From Gammaproteobacteria bacterium (lineage in GTDB: Bacteria > Pseudomonadota > Gammaproteobacteria > Steroidobacterales > Rariloculaceae), in NCBI GenBank assembly GCA_022820625.1, contig JAJEFE010000147.1:1-64000 (forward strand): DNA of 64,000 bases. Direction: 5' to 3'. Each line of letters begins with the position of its first letter. The first letter of the stretch is position 1. Positions 1 through 8,770 of the stretch are shown here, in pieces. The position numbers and the translations under genes are program-made. A model generated the notes under the pieces. The model saw nothing but the letters and a program-made list of their open reading frames with translations, had not been told where the DNA came from and did no database searches.

Positions 1-74
1 GGCAACCAGTCCCTCATATCGGACGGCAGCAACAAACCCTGATCCGGATGATAGGGACGAAACGTCGTCGGCAT
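1..74 (-). CDS. IS1182-type transposase, N-terminal fragment (runs off window)
   Basis: The minus strand reads from an ATG at 74 into the window edge as 24 complete codons beginning MPTTFRPYHPDQ and continuing through LLLPSDMRDWLP. That opening, with a proline/arginine/tyrosine start, a DQ and a WLP, is the usual N-terminus of IS1182-family DDE transposases. A GGGAG ribosome binding site lies about 9 bases upstream. Only the N-terminus is visible, so I cannot say whether the transposase is intact. Its upstream end points at the truncated SulP gene at 110-523, which suggests the element inserted into that gene. Confidence 0.75.
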   Translation of the reverse strand, partial: MPTTFRPYHPDQGLLLPSDMRDWL

Positions 75-112
75 CGCAATCTCCCACAAACTGCGACACA
101 ATTATCTCATTA
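1..112 (-). mobile_element. End of an IS1182-like insertion sequence
   Basis: This is the transposase start plus its leader up to the point where the neighbouring SulP homology stops. The exact boundary, somewhere in about 108-130, and the terminal inverted repeat cannot be fixed because the other end of the element lies outside the window. The leader is more AT-rich (attatctcattaattt) than the flanking gene, consistent with foreign sequence. Confidence 0.55.
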
Positions 113-523
113 ATTTCCTACGGCGCAGCCTCCTAGCGTCAGGCAGCAGATGCCGGTGAGCACGGCGCTGAGAATGAGGGCTACCGATGCGCTGACGAAC
201 AGGGCCTCCCCGCTGGCGTCCATCGTGGAGCCGATGGCCGCCATCCCGACGATCAGTGCAGGCGACAAGCCGGCAATGGCGCCGCGATAGCCGCCCGCGA
301 GGGCGACGACCAGGCAGGCGGCGAAACATCCGAACAGCACCAGCCCCACACCCTGGGAAGAGTAGGCGCTCAGGGGCCCGGAGAATATGAAGGCCGCGTA
401 GGCTATGTGGGCGACCAGAAGCCCGAGACCGGTCGTCACGCCGGTGGAAAGGGCGGGAACGGCCCGGCCTGCCGCGACATCGCCGCGCAGCTCGTTGGCC
501 AGATCGAGGAGTAGCGGTTTCAT
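110..523 (-). pseudogene. SulP-family anion permease, 5' fragment cut by the insertion sequence
   Basis: The 137-residue reading frame starts MKPLLLDLANELRGDVAAG and continues with hydrophobic segments of SulP permease type: AAFIFSGPLSAYSSQGVGL, a GGYRGAIAGLSPA stretch, then two more membrane segments. SulP transporters usually have 500 to 750 residues and 10 to 14 membrane segments followed by a STAS or cyclic-nucleotide-binding domain. Here only the first four or so segments remain. Homology stops around LTLGG and the frame ends six codons later in sequence that looks like the insertion-sequence leader. The protein is almost certainly non-functional. The rest of the gene may lie on the far side of the element. 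Confidence 0.65.
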
Positions 524-628
524 GGCGATGCGCGTACGTCAAGCTCCCCGAGCGCCTGTGGATGACAGGGAGCGGAGCTGGGGAACAGCGTTACCTCTTC
601 TGCGGCGCGCAACTCCGAATGGATGCCG

Positions 629-1054
629 CTATTCGCCGTCGCCCCGCGCGAGACGGATTCCCATGGCGCCGGTGACCAGCGGCAGCAGGGCGTCGATGAC
701 GATCCACACCAGGGAAACCGTTTCGTCGCCGATCGCGGTAAATTCCGGACTCCGGAGGTTGAACCAGTTCCAGAAGAACAGGATGCTCACGAACAGGAAG
801 CCGTAGAAGAGCGTGTTTGCGGTGAGATACTCGCGCGTCACTCCGCCCCCGTCATTGTCGGCGCTGCTTTTGCGGAGATAGCCGTAGACAAGGCCGAGGA
901 CGAGCGCGACGATCATCATCGGGTTGAGGATGTCCCAGGCTGCGCTGTACGGACGCGCTTCCGTGGAGACGTGATACAGCGGTTCGACGACAGTGTGCAC
1001 ACCCACCAGGACCGCTACCAGGATCAGGTAGATTCCGACTATTTTCTTTGGCAT
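629..1054 (-). CDS. Small four-helix membrane protein of unknown function
   Basis: The product has 141 residues beginning MPKKIVGIYLILVAVLVGVH. It shows about four hydrophobic helices: residues 5-25, a second near the IVALVLGLVYGYL stretch, a third with an aromatic FFWNWFNL motif, and a C-terminal one. I recognise no family. I chose the ATG at 1054 because GGGAG lies 10 bases upstream; an in-frame ATG at 1075 would add seven residues. The gene runs toward the truncated SulP gene, about 100 bases away. I cannot assign a role. Confidence 0.6.
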   Translation of the reverse strand: MPKKIVGIYLILVAVLVGVHTVVEPLYHVSTEARPYSAAWDILNPMMIVALVLGLVYGYLRKSSADNDGGGVTREYLTANTLFYGFLFVSILFFWNWFNLRSPEFTAIGDETVSLVWIVIDALLPLVTGAMGIRLARGDGE

Positions 1055-1189
1055 CCGGCTAATCTCCCAGTTCAAGGTTCACTGAATAGACCACATCGCC
1101 CGGCCGACCGCAACAGGTTTGCCGCGAGTGCCGGACCGGGGCCGCAATGTCCTCTTCGACGCGGTTCAGCCCTGCGCCGGCCGCCGTCT

Positions 1190-1960
1190 TCACGGCAGCG
1201 AGAACTCGGCCACCACTGGCGTGTGATCGGATGGCCTCTGCAGCCGGCGCGGCGCCACGTCGATGGAGCAACCGGTGCAGGCGGCGCTCAAGTCGTCCGA
1301 CGCCAGTATCAGATCGATTCGCAATCCATTGTTCCGTCGAAAGGCGCCCTGACGGTAGTCCCACCAACTGAAGCTCTTCTCCTCCTGCTCGAACAGCCGG
1401 AAGGCGTCCTTGAAACCCGCCTCGAGGATGCCGCCCAGCGCGGCGCGCTCCCTTGGACTGCAGAGGATCTTGCCTTCCCACTGGACCGGGTCGTGCACGT
1501 CGCGGTCGTCCGGGGCGATGTTGAAATCGCCGACGGCGACGACGTGCTTGTGGCGCTCGAGATCCTGCCGCAAGTGTGCGTCCAGGGCGGCCAGCCAGGC
1601 GAGCTTGTAATCGTATTTCTCCGAGCCGACGCTCTGCCCGTTGGGGACGTACAGGTTTAACACTCGAACGTCGCCATAGGTGGCGCACAATACCCGCCGT
1701 GCGGGATCGTCGTAGCCTTCGAGGTCGACCACGACATCCGCCGGCGGCAACCGGGAAACCACCGCGACACCGTTGTAGGTGGGCTGTCCGCTGTAGGCGA
1801 CATGGTAGCCCAGGTCCTCGAAGTCGGCCGCGGGAAACAACTCGTCGGTGACCTTGGTTTCCTGCAACCCGAGCACGTCGGGCTGAGCCTGCTTCAGCCA
1901 GTCGGTGACGTGTTCCAGCCGTACCCTCAGGCTGTTGACGTTCCAGGTCGCTATTTTCAC
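1190..1960 (-). CDS. xthA: Exodeoxyribonuclease III
   Basis: This AP endonuclease and 3'-5' exonuclease takes part in base excision repair. The protein begins MKIATWNVNSLRVR, the classic family start, and contains the metal-binding QETKV motif, the YVPNG loop, the catalytic GDFNIAP motif, the RIDLIL segment and the terminal SDHTPVVAEF histidine motif, all in order. At 256 residues it matches the family length of about 260. I chose the GTG at 1960 because AAGGA sits 8 to 12 bases upstream and the protein then starts exactly where homologues do; an in-frame TTG at 1978 would add six residues. It stands alone, with about 110 bases to the next gene downstream. Confidence 0.95.
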   Translation of the reverse strand: MKIATWNVNSLRVRLEHVTDWLKQAQPDVLGLQETKVTDELFPAADFEDLGYHVAYSGQPTYNGVAVVSRLPPADVVVDLEGYDDPARRVLCATYGDVRVLNLYVPNGQSVGSEKYDYKLAWLAALDAHLRQDLERHKHVVAVGDFNIAPDDRDVHDPVQWEGKILCSPRERAALGGILEAGFKDAFRLFEQEEKSFSWWDYRQGAFRRNNGLRIDLILASDDLSAACTGCSIDVAPRRLQRPSDHTPVVAEFSLP

Positions 1961-2186
1961 GGCTTTCCTTGCGCTCAATCGTGAATGCCGGACTTGCGTT
2001 GCAGCGTCTGGCGGACGGCGGGCTCCACGGGTTCGGGAGAAATGGACGCGAAGGCCGGCAATTCCCGCGTATCCATGAGCGGATTGTCCAATCGAATGCT
2101 CCAGCCAGCCGCCTCGGTACAGGCCGAAACACTACCATTTTTCCTGTTAAGCTGCGCCTCCGTTTCGGTCGGACAGGATCTGCCGG

Positions 2187-3536
2187 GTGACGAATTACGA
2201 CTTCATTGTTTTGGGGGGCGGGAGCGGTGGACTGGCTGCGGCACAGCGCGCCGCGCAGTACGGTGCCCGAGTGGCTGTGGTCGAGTCCGGACGGCTGGGC
2301 GGCACCTGCGTGAACGTCGGCTGCGTCCCGAAGAAGGTAATGTGGAACGCGGCCCAGTTGGCCCACGCCCTGGAGGACGCTACCGGCTATGGTTTCAGCG
2401 TGACCCGCCATGGACACGACTGGGCGGCGCTCAAGAGCGGCCGCGATGCCTACGTGGAAAGGCTCAACGGAATCTACCAGCGCAACCTGGAACGCAAGTC
2501 CATCGACTGGGTTCGCGGGGCAGGGCGCTTCACGGGCAGGAATCGGGTCGCCACTGATCATGGTGACGTCCTCGGCGCCGAACATGTGCTCATAGCCACC
2601 GGTGGTTATCCGATCGTTCCGGATCTCCCCGGGGCGGAGCATGGGATCACGTCAGACGGATTCTTCGAACTTGAGGCGTTGCCAACCCGCACGGCCGTGA
2701 TCGGCAGCGGCTACATCGCGGTGGAACTGGCCGGCGTGCTGCGCGCGCTGGGCAGCGAGGTGGTGCAGTTGGTCAGGTACGATGGGGTGCTGCGTGCCTT
2801 TGACGACATGCTCGGCAGGCATCTCGCAGAGCACATGCGCGCGGCGGGAATCGACGTGGTCACCGAGGCAGTGCCCGAGTCGGTGCAAGCCGGGCATGGC
2901 GGCTTGACCGTACAAACCGCCGACGGCCGTGAATTCGAAGGGTTCGATTGCCTGTTGTGGGCGATCGGCCGGAGCCCCAACTCCGCGGCACTCGATCTCC
3001 CCGGGGCGGGCGTTGCAACGGGACCCCGCGGGCACGTGGTCGTTGACGCCTGGCAGAACGCCAGCGTCGGGGGAATCTACGCTGTGGGTGACGTCACCGG
3101 CAAGGCGCAATTGACGCCGGTCGCCATCGCCGCCGGCCGACGCCTGGCGGACCGGTTGTTCGGCGGCCTTCCGGACCGGCGCCTGAGCTACGAGAACATT
3201 CCTTCGGTGATCTTTTCCCATCCGCCGGTGGGCACCGTGGGGCTGTCGGATGCGCAGGCGCGGGAGCGGTTCGGCGACGATTCGGTGCGTGTCTACCGGT
3301 CTGAATTCGTGCCGATGTACAACGCACTGACGGAACACAAGCCCAGGACGGCGATGAAGCTGGTTACCGTGGGGGAGGATGAGCGGGTGGTCGGTTGCCA
3401 TCTCATCGGCGCCGGGGCGGACGAGATGCTGCAGGGGTTCGCGGTGGCGGTGACGATGGGGGCGACGAAGGCCGATCTGGACAATACGGTCGCGATACAT
3501 CCGACCAGTGCGGAAGAGCTTGTGACGATGCGTTGA
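2187..3536 (+). CDS. gor: Glutathione-disulfide reductase-like flavoprotein
   Basis: This FAD- and NADPH-dependent class I disulfide reductase has 449 residues, the usual size of glutathione reductase. Visible parts are the N-terminal FAD fold [17 protein letters not shown], the redox disulfide in [16 protein letters not shown], the NAD(P) fold [11 protein letters not shown], the second FAD motif [20 protein letters not shown], and the C-terminal IHPTSAEE with its active-site histidine and glutamate. The [10 protein letters not shown] spacing and the following W and N fit glutathione reductase better than lipoamide dehydrogenase or mercuric reductase. Translation starts at a GTG. Its end converges with the MEKHLA gene, leaving only nine bases between the stops. 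Confidence 0.9.
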   Translation: MTNYDFIVLGGGSGGLAAAQRAAQYGARVAVVESGRLGGTCVNVGCVPKKVMWNAAQLAHALEDATGYGFSVTRHGHDWAALKSGRDAYVERLNGIYQRNLERKSIDWVRGAGRFTGRNRVATDHGDVLGAEHVLIATGGYPIVPDLPGAEHGITSDGFFELEALPTRTAVIGSGYIAVELAGVLRALGSEVVQLVRYDGVLRAFDDMLGRHLAEHMRAAGIDVVTEAVPESVQAGHGGLTVQTADGREFEGFDCLLWAIGRSPNSAALDLPGAGVATGPRGHVVVDAWQNASVGGIYAVGDVTGKAQLTPVAIAAGRRLADRLFGGLPDRRLSYENIPSVIFSHPPVGTVGLSDAQARERFGDDSVRVYRSEFVPMYNALTEHKPRTAMKLVTVGEDERVVGCHLIGAGADEMLQGFAVAVTMGATKADLDNTVAIHPTSAEELVTMR

Positions 3537-3545
3537 CCGGTTTTT

Positions 3546-4019
3546 TTAGCTAACTGGGGTCAGGGGCTTCCAGTCCGAGAAGGCGACTGCCTGCCCGAGT
3601 CTGATCCCGCCCTCGTCCAACACGTTCCACACAGTGGCATGCTGTACGAGGAACCGCCGCCCCGTCCGCGAGACCCGCACCCCCCGATAGTCATCGACGA
3701 AGCCCTGGGCCGTCACCCGTCGCAGCATCCCGGCGCGCTCCTCGCGTAATAAAGGCTCGGCGGTCAACCGCGAAGGCGTTGCGGTGAACTCCTCCCAGGT
3801 CGTCTCCCAGAGATCGAGGGCCTGCCGGTTGCCGTAGTTGAGGATGGGATCGGCGGAGTCCAGGTGGGACGCCACCACGAAGGGGGCCAGGAAAAGCCGC
3901 TCGCTCTGAGCCTCGATGCTCCCACTGCGATCGATCAGCTCCTGCTTTAGCCACAAGGCATGGCTGTCCAGCAGCCTCCGGACCCAGGCTATGTCGACGG
4001 CAGGCACTCGCTTCGCCAT
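3546..4019 (-). CDS. MEKHLA domain protein
   Basis: This soluble protein of 157 residues is consistent in layout with the MEKHLA (PAS-like) family. It has a helical N-terminus, then SADPILNYGNRQALDLWETTWEEFTATPSRLTAEP, then RRVTAQGFVDDYRGVRVSRTGRRF and a C-terminal VWNVLDEGG strand. The NYGNRQALDLW and PSRLTAEP signatures are typical. Bacterial single-domain members have no established activity; a small-ligand or sensory role is inferred from the PAS resemblance. It converges with gor and is about 77 bases downstream of aroE on the same strand. Confidence 0.8.
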   Translation of the reverse strand: MAKRVPAVDIAWVRRLLDSHALWLKQELIDRSGSIEAQSERLFLAPFVVASHLDSADPILNYGNRQALDLWETTWEEFTATPSRLTAEPLLREERAGMLRRVTAQGFVDDYRGVRVSRTGRRFLVQHATVWNVLDEGGIRLGQAVAFSDWKPLTPVS

Positions 4020-4096
4020 TCTTCCTCTTTCGCTTTCGGGAAGGTTCGGGATGAGCGCGAAATTACAGGATGGGCGAGCTGGGGCCGAGGCGGATT

Positions 4097-4999
4097 TCAG
4101 GCGCGGAGCTGCGCCAGCACGCGTTTCAATACCGGGGCGGTATCAGGGCGGACGCCGCGCCATATGTTGAACGACTCGGCGGCTTGTTCCACCAGCATGC
4201 CCCAGCCCTGGACGGCCTCGCCGGCGCCGTGGCGCGTGGCCCATCCCACGAATGGTGTTTGCCGCGGGCCGTAAACCAGGTCGTAGGCAAACGTTTCGGC
4301 ATTCAGGCAGTTCGGCGAAAATGGCAACTCCGTGGTGTGTAACCCCAACGAAGTGGCGTTGACGACGATATCGAAGGGTTCGTGATTGGCTACCTGCGTC
4401 AGCGAACATGCGGAGAAATCGGCCGGTGCGCTCACCGCAGCAAGCAGGTTGACAGCCTTTTGGACGGTTCGATTGGCCACCATAAGCTCGTCCAGCCCAG
4501 CGCTCGATAACGCTGCCAGAACACCCCTGGCAGCACCTCCGGCGCCTAGTAGCAGCATGCGTTTCTCGTGTAGGTCAATTCCGTAATTGCGCTCAATATC
4601 GTGGCGGAATCCGATGCCGTCGGTATTGTCACCCCGGACCCGCGCGTCGGGGGCGAATGACAGGGTGTTGACGGCGCCGGCGCGGCGGGCTTCAGGTCCG
4701 ACTTCGTCGGCGAGGTCGAAAGCCGCCTCCTTGTGGGGCACGGTGACGTTCAGACCCCTGCCCCCGTCGGCGGCGAACCGTCGAACGGCACGATGGAGCA
4801 TCTCCGGCTTCGCGGCAAGGCGCGTATAGGTCAGGTTCTCTCCGGTTTGCTCGGCGAACAGCCGGTGGATCAGCGGAGAGTAGCTGTGATCGATCGGAAA
4901 GCCGACGACCGCGTAGCGATCGGGAGTTGTGTTGCGAGCCACCCGAGGGGATGGGTCGGCAGGCTGGGCGGACTCGAGGTTTGGTCTTGTTTGCGGCAT
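4097..4999 (-). CDS. aroE: Shikimate dehydrogenase (NADP+)
   Basis: This enzyme reduces 3-dehydroshikimate to shikimate in aromatic amino acid synthesis. Its 300 residues include a roughly 27-residue N-terminal extension before the conserved start (YAVVGFPIDHSYSPLIH). The NVTVPHK motif carries the catalytic lysine, followed by GDNTDGIGF, the nucleotide-binding LLLGAGGAARGV and NRTVQKA motifs, VVNATSLGL, and the C-terminal GWGMLVEQAAESF. It follows tsaC by 18 bases on the same strand, a pairing common in Gammaproteobacteria. The N-terminal extension may mean the true start lies downstream, but I see no better-placed start codon before the conserved region. Confidence 0.95.
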   Translation of the reverse strand: MPQTRPNLESAQPADPSPRVARNTTPDRYAVVGFPIDHSYSPLIHRLFAEQTGENLTYTRLAAKPEMLHRAVRRFAADGGRGLNVTVPHKEAAFDLADEVGPEARRAGAVNTLSFAPDARVRGDNTDGIGFRHDIERNYGIDLHEKRMLLLGAGGAARGVLAALSSAGLDELMVANRTVQKAVNLLAAVSAPADFSACSLTQVANHEPFDIVVNATSLGLHTTELPFSPNCLNAETFAYDLVYGPRQTPFVGWATRHGAGEAVQGWGMLVEQAAESFNIWRGVRPDTAPVLKRVLAQLRA

Positions 5000-5017
5000 G
5001 CGGTCCCCCGGTTCGGC

Positions 5018-5590
5018 TCAAGATGCCCTGAGGACGGCGCCGGTTCGACCGTCTCGTATCATGGTGGGGTTGGCGAGCCCGCCGAGCTCACCCGTGAGCA
5101 CATAGTCCACGCGGGCGCCGAATTCGCGCCGTACATGGAGCGGGTGGCGCAGGGGCGGGCGTCCCGACCGATTGGCGCTGGTCGAGATCAGCGGGCTGGC
5201 GGCAGCTTCGCACAGCCTGCGCGACAGGGCGTGACCGGTGACTCGAACCGCCAGCGTGTCCCGGCCTCCGGTGAGCCAGAATGGAATGCCCGGCCGTGCG
5301 TTCAGCACCCAGGTGACGGGGCCGGGCCAACTCAGGCGCAGTTCCTCGGCCAACGCGCCAGTCGGAAATTCGACCAGGGGCTCAAGTTGCTCGAGGCTGG
5401 CGGCGATGAGCGACAGTCCTTTACGCCAGGAGCGACGTTTGGTGTCCATCAGCTGTTCCACCGCGCGCCGCTCCCAGGGTAGGCAGCCCAGCCCGTAGAC
5501 GGCCTCGGTGGGATAGGCGACCAGCCCGCCCTGATGCAGGATGCGCGCGGCTTTTTCCAGGTGAATCCGGGACACAGCGCTACGACCCAT
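5018..5590 (-). CDS. tsaC: Threonylcarbamoyl-AMP synthase (Sua5/YciO/YrdC family)
   Basis: This enzyme makes L-threonylcarbamoyl-adenylate from threonine, bicarbonate and ATP, the first step of the t6A37 tRNA modification. The 190-residue single-domain protein has the YrdC features: GGLVAYPTEAVYGLGC near the N-terminus, KRRSWRKGLSLIAA with its basic substrate-binding cluster, WPGPVTWVL, LAVRVTGH, and PLISTSANRSG. It lacks the extra Sua5 domain, as expected for the short TsaC type. It is likely co-transcribed with aroE. Confidence 0.93.
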   Translation of the reverse strand: MGRSAVSRIHLEKAARILHQGGLVAYPTEAVYGLGCLPWERRAVEQLMDTKRRSWRKGLSLIAASLEQLEPLVEFPTGALAEELRLSWPGPVTWVLNARPGIPFWLTGGRDTLAVRVTGHALSRRLCEAAASPLISTSANRSGRPPLRHPLHVRREFGARVDYVLTGELGGLANPTMIRDGRTGAVLRAS

Positions 5591-5654
5591 TCACATCAGC
5601 AGCGATGATCGCCATGGTAAACGCATTCAGCGCGATTAGGGGAATGCCGACGGG

Positions 5655-8246
5655 TCAAGTGTCCTTTGCGGACGGTCGGGACCGCTGTCGACGGGCACGA
5701 CCCGTGGTCCGTCTCCTGTTGCGGGCTTTGCGCTTCGGCGCAGCAGCAATGAGTTTCCTGCACTCTTCCAGCGTCAGGTCCTCCGGCTGGCGCTCCTTGG
5801 GAACGCTGGCGTTTTTCTTGCCGTCGGTCACGTAGGGTCCGTAGCGGCCGTTGAGAACGATGATGCCGGCTTCCTCGAATTCCACTATCGGCTTCCGGGC
5901 GGCCCCTCTCCCGCCGCGGGAACCCCCGCTGGCGATATGCTGCGCGATCAGTTCCAGCGCTCGCGGCAGCTCGATGGTGCAGGGATTGTCTTCACGTAGG
6001 CTCACGTAAGTCTTGCCGTAACGCACATACGGTCCGAGCCTTCCGATACCGGCCGACACTGGCTCGCCGGACTCGGTTTCGCCGAGGTCTCGCGGCAACC
6101 GCAACAATTGCAGTGCTTCTTCAAGGGTGATTTGGTCAACTTCCTGGCTCGGAAGCAGGCTGGAGTAGGCGGGCTTGGGCTTGTCGCCGCGGGCACCAAG
6201 CTGAACGAACGGGCCGTATCGGCCGCGGCTCGCAAATACAGGCCTACCGCTGGCTGGATCGGTACCCAACCGCCGCATCTGAGTGAACAGCTTCAGCGCT
6301 TCCTCGAGCGTAATTCGGTCAATTTCCTGGTTCGGCAGCAGGCTGGCGAAGTCGGGCTTGACATCCTCGCCGGCGTCGCCGATCTGAACCATCGGTCCGT
6401 AGCGCCCGAACCGCGCGAATACCGGTCGGCCGCTCTTGGGATCGGTTCCGAGCGGTCTTGGCGGGACGGCCTGGGCGCGGGTGACCGAGGATTCGATCTG
6501 CTCCACGCGCTTCCGGAACGGTTGCCAGAATTCGCCCAGCAACGGGGTCCATTCCCGTTCGCCCCGGGACACCGCGTCGAGACGGTCTTCCATGCGGGCC
6601 GTGAACTCATAGTCCACGTAGTTTGTGAAAAGCCGCGTGAGAAACCGGTTGACGACCTTGCCCATATCGGTGGGGACGAAGCGGCGCGACTCCATGGCGA
6701 CGTATTCCCGGTCGCGCAATGTCGACAGTATGGCTGCGTAGGTCGATGGCCGGCCGATACCGTACTCCTCCAGCGCCCGCACCAATGTTGCCTCCGAATA
6801 GCGCGGTGGAGGCTCCGTGAAATGCTGTTCGCTGAGCAATTTCCTGAGTTCGAGCCGGTCGCCGACCTTCAGTGGCGGCAGGATACGGTCGTCCCTGTCG
6901 AGATTGGCTTCCAGGCGTCCGCGCTTCTGCTGGGAGCCGTCGTCCGTGCCCTCTCGATAGACGGTCATGAAGCCGGGTTTGACCAGTACGGATCCGGTGG
7001 CGCGAAACTGGTGGTTCGCCTCGCCGGGGACTCCCGCCGACAAATCCAGGCTCACTGTATCGAAAACGGCGGAACTCATCTGTGACGCGACCGTGCGCTT
7101 CCAGATCAAATCGTAAAGTCGCCGTTGTTCCGACGGCAACGACGCTTCAAGGTTACCAGGAAGCCGGGAGGCGGATGTTGGCCGTACCGCCTCATGAGCT
7201 TCCTGGGCGTTCTTCGCCCTGGTCCTGTAACGACGCGGGCTCTTCGGCAGGTTCTCTGCGCCGTAACGCTCCTGAATAAGCGATCGCAACTCGGCGATCG
7301 CGCCTCCGGCCAGAGTGACCGAGTCCGTGCGCATGTATGTGATCAGGCCGTCCTCGTAGAGCCGTTGCGCCGTGGACATTGTTTTTCGAGCGCTGAAGCG
7401 GAGCTTGCGCGCCGCTTCCTGCTGAAGCGTGGAAGTTGTGAAGGGCGCAGCGGGATGGCGCTGCCGCTTCTTCTTTTCCACTTTGGCAACGGTCAGCGTC
7501 CCGTCCGCCGCCTGATTGATCGCCGCCTCGGCCTCGCGCACGGCTGCTTCATTCGTGAACGTGAACTGCTCGACCTTCTCTCCGGCGTAGCGGGCCAGGC
7601 GGGCCCGGACGGTCTGCCCCGCTCCGTCTTGCGCATCGGCGGCGGCTTCGGCCTTGATGGTCCAGTATTCCCGCGGTTCGAAGGCTGCAATTTCTTCCTC
7701 GCGCTCGACGATCAGGCGCAGCGCCGGACTCTGGACCCTTCCCGCCGACAGTCCCCGCCTGATCTTCTTCCACAGCAGCGGCGACAGGTTGAAGCCCACC
7801 AGGTAGTCCAGCGCCCGGCGCGCCTGCTGGGCGTTGATCAGCGAGTCCGAGAGCTGCCGCGGCGCGGCGATGGCCTGTTGGATGGCAGTGCGCGTGATCT
7901 CGTGAAAGACTACGCGGTAGACCGGCTTGTCGCGCAGGGCGCCCTGCTCCTTGAGCACCTCGCACACATGCCAGGAAATGGCTTCGCCTTCTCGGTCCGG
8001 GTCCGTCGCCAGGTAGAGTGCGTCGGCGCGCCGCAGGGCCTTGGCAATGTTCTGAATGTGGCGCTTGTTCTTGTCGATTAGCTGATACTTCATGGCGAAG
8101 TCGTGCTCGGGATCTACCGCCCCGCCCTTGGGCACCAGGTCGCGGACATGCCCGTAGGAGGCAAGGACCTCAAAGTTCTTGCCCAGGTAGCGCTCGATCG
8201 TCCTAGCCTTGGCGGGCGACTCGACGATGACCAGGTTCTTGCTCAT
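5655..8246 (-). CDS. topA: DNA topoisomerase I (type IA)
   Basis: This enzyme relaxes negative supercoils by single-strand passage. The 863-residue protein begins with the TOPRIM domain (NLVIVESPAKARTIERYLG, with DPDREGE for metal). The catalytic tyrosine, Tyr304, sits in GLITYMRTDS. The C-terminal third has repeated GTDP..SGRPVFAR.GRYGP.VQ units, about four in total, followed by a very basic tail (KRKARNRRRTTGRARRQR). I see no four-cysteine zinc ribbons of the E. coli kind; the repeats replace them, as in several other bacterial lineages. The smg and dprA genes lie immediately upstream on the same strand. Confidence 0.96.
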   Translation of the reverse strand: MSKNLVIVESPAKARTIERYLGKNFEVLASYGHVRDLVPKGGAVDPEHDFAMKYQLIDKNKRHIQNIAKALRRADALYLATDPDREGEAISWHVCEVLKEQGALRDKPVYRVVFHEITRTAIQQAIAAPRQLSDSLINAQQARRALDYLVGFNLSPLLWKKIRRGLSAGRVQSPALRLIVEREEEIAAFEPREYWTIKAEAAADAQDGAGQTVRARLARYAGEKVEQFTFTNEAAVREAEAAINQAADGTLTVAKVEKKKRQRHPAAPFTTSTLQQEAARKLRFSARKTMSTAQRLYEDGLITYMRTDSVTLAGGAIAELRSLIQERYGAENLPKSPRRYRTRAKNAQEAHEAVRPTSASRLPGNLEASLPSEQRRLYDLIWKRTVASQMSSAVFDTVSLDLSAGVPGEANHQFRATGSVLVKPGFMTVYREGTDDGSQQKRGRLEANLDRDDRILPPLKVGDRLELRKLLSEQHFTEPPPRYSEATLVRALEEYGIGRPSTYAAILSTLRDREYVAMESRRFVPTDMGKVVNRFLTRLFTNYVDYEFTARMEDRLDAVSRGEREWTPLLGEFWQPFRKRVEQIESSVTRAQAVPPRPLGTDPKSGRPVFARFGRYGPMVQIGDAGEDVKPDFASLLPNQEIDRITLEEALKLFTQMRRLGTDPASGRPVFASRGRYGPFVQLGARGDKPKPAYSSLLPSQEVDQITLEEALQLLRLPRDLGETESGEPVSAGIGRLGPYVRYGKTYVSLREDNPCTIELPRALELIAQHIASGGSRGGRGAARKPIVEFEEAGIIVLNGRYGPYVTDGKKNASVPKERQPEDLTLEECRKLIAAAPKRKARNRRRTTGRARRQRSRPSAKDT

Positions 8247-8293
8247 CGGCTGTGGATGCTACTGCCTGTCCGTGACGGGTCGGGATTCCCGGA

Positions 8294-8770
8294 TCAGTGC
8301 AGCCAGCCGGAATTGTCGGTGAAGACCAGGTCTTCCATCTGCATGTAGGCCTGCTCCTGTCCGGGCTGGCTGAACAGGACCATCATCACGACCCACTTGA
8401 CGTGATCGCTGTCGATCTCGTCGGTGTGCAGGGCGAGCAGGCGGTCGATGACGAGTTCCCGCTGGGCCTGGGAGAGGATGCCGACCTGTTCCAGGTGCAG
8501 CAGATAGCCTCTGCAGGACGCGTCCAGGCGATCCTGCTCGAAGCCATCGTAAATCCTCACGGATTCCGGCTTTGGTTCCGGCGTCACGTCCTCGACGACG
8601 ACACTGTTCAGGCCATCCAGCCACTCCAGCGCCCGCTCGATCTCCCATTCTCCAAAACCGGCGCACTGGAGTTCTTCCCTCAGGCTGTACCGATCGGGTT
8701 CGTATTCCTCTTCATCGTCGACCATCACGTCGATCAGGTACATGAGCACGTCAAGAACGGTTTCTTTCAT
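8294..8770 (-). CDS. smg: Smg/DUF494 family protein
   Basis: This acidic protein of 158 residues begins MKETVLDVLMYLIDVMVDDE, the standard opening of the DUF494/Smg family. It continues with LREELQCAGFGEWEIERALEWLDGL and ends VFTDNSGWLH, near the usual length. The family is regularly found between dprA and topA, as here, but its biochemical role is not established. The ATG at 8770 overlaps the dprA stop as ATGA, so the two genes are probably translationally coupled. A longer in-frame start near 9412 is rejected because it would overlap most of dprA. Confidence 0.92.
   Translation of the reverse strand: MKETVLDVLMYLIDVMVDDEEEYEPDRYSLREELQCAGFGEWEIERALEWLDGLNSVVVEDVTPEPKPESVRIYDGFEQDRLDASCRGYLLHLEQVGILSQAQRELVIDRLLALHTDEIDSDHVKWVVMMVLFSQPGQEQAYMQMEDLVFTDNSGWLH

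Noticed and set aside
3537-3545. T-rich run between gor and the MEKHLA gene as an intrinsic terminator
   Set aside because: Seven T residues follow the stop but there is no stable GC stem before them; the possible stem has only five pairs and a long loop.
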